From NCBI GenBank assembly GCA_003554665.1, contig PWGY01000100.1:1-5443 (forward strand): a DNA stretch of 5,443 nucleotides, in the 5' to 3' direction. Source of the DNA: Bacteroidales bacterium (lineage in GTDB: Bacteria > Bacteroidota > Bacteroidia > Bacteroidales > UBA7960). The notes beneath the pieces are model-generated. The model worked only from the letters and a program-made list of their open reading frames with translations. It did not search any database and was not told the origin of the DNA. The position numbers were made by a program, and so were the translations under genes. Positions 5,330 through 5,443 of the stretch are shown one piece after another. Position 1 is the first letter of the stretch. Every line of letters begins with the position of its first letter.

Positions 5330-5443
5330 ATGGCAATATTAGCTTTTCAAAAACCGGATAAGGTGATTATGCTTGAATCCGACGACCGCTTGGGAAAATT
5401 TGAATTCCGGCCGTTGGAACCAGGCTATGGAATCACAATTGGC
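5330..5443 (+). CDS. rpoA: RNA polymerase alpha subunit, 3'-truncated by window edge
   Basis: The alpha subunit dimerises to nucleate RNA polymerase assembly, and its C-terminal domain contacts promoter DNA and regulators. Only the first 38 codons are present, open to the window end. The N-terminus [16 protein letters not shown] is followed by [16 protein letters not shown], the conserved alpha N-terminal strand that in complete proteins leads into NALRRILL. The full protein is about 330 aa, so some 290 residues lie beyond the edge. ATG 5330 is preceded by an A-rich run (ACAAAAAACAGAAACCA) without an SD; -3 is C. The gene follows rpsD as expected for a Bacteroidota alpha operon, and rplQ would be expected next, outside the window. 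The short length keeps this from certainty, but the match is distinctive. Confidence 0.95.
   Translation, partial: MAILAFQKPDKVIMLESDDRLGKFEFRPLEPGYGITIG

Overview
The window is an 11-gene stretch of a conserved ribosomal-protein/secretion/transcription cluster, all on the + strand. It joins the end of an spc-type operon to an alpha-type operon. The order is rpsE (5' end cut off), rpmD, rplO, secY, map, infA, rpmJ, rpsM, rpsK, rpsD and rpoA (3' end cut off). Every gene is intact apart from the two cut by the window edges. There are no mobile elements, CRISPR arrays, tRNAs or rRNAs.

The organism is most probably a member of the Bacteroidota, perhaps near the Bacteroidales or Marinilabiliales, though the finer placement is only inference. 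Four things point this way. The order secY-map-infA-rpmJ-rpsM-rpsK-rpsD-rpoA has no adk and keeps rpsD next to rpoA. The proteins have a Bacteroidota look: the S13 tail ends [12 protein letters not shown], RpoA begins [12 protein letters not shown], and L36 lacks most zinc ligands. Most start codons lack a properly spaced Shine-Dalgarno sequence and instead have an A-rich lead-in with A at -3. Base composition is moderate, and I saw no gene whose composition stands out as foreign.

Layout: 1-1113 holds S5, L30 and L15, parts of the small and large subunits. 1123-2481 is SecY, the membrane channel of the Sec translocon. 2493-3293 is methionine aminopeptidase, which trims N-terminal Met from new proteins. 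3307-3525 is initiation factor IF-1. 3526-3661 is the longest non-coding gap (136 nt); it has an imperfect repeat, two unused GGAGG motifs and mutually exclusive hairpins. 3662-5292 holds L36, S13, S11 and S4. 5330-5443 is the start of the RNA polymerase alpha subunit. Other gaps are 9 to 62 nt, and I see no convincing rho-independent terminator, so co-transcription through most or all of the window is likely. The products share one purpose: making ribosomes, starting translation, processing and exporting the nascent chain, and supplying RNA polymerase.

I found no previously undescribed system here. The items most worth a second look are the infA-rpmJ gap as a possible regulatory leader, the zinc-ligand-poor L36 gene (only 38 codons), and a perfect 10-bp tandem duplication across the map stop codon. 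All are modest in interest.
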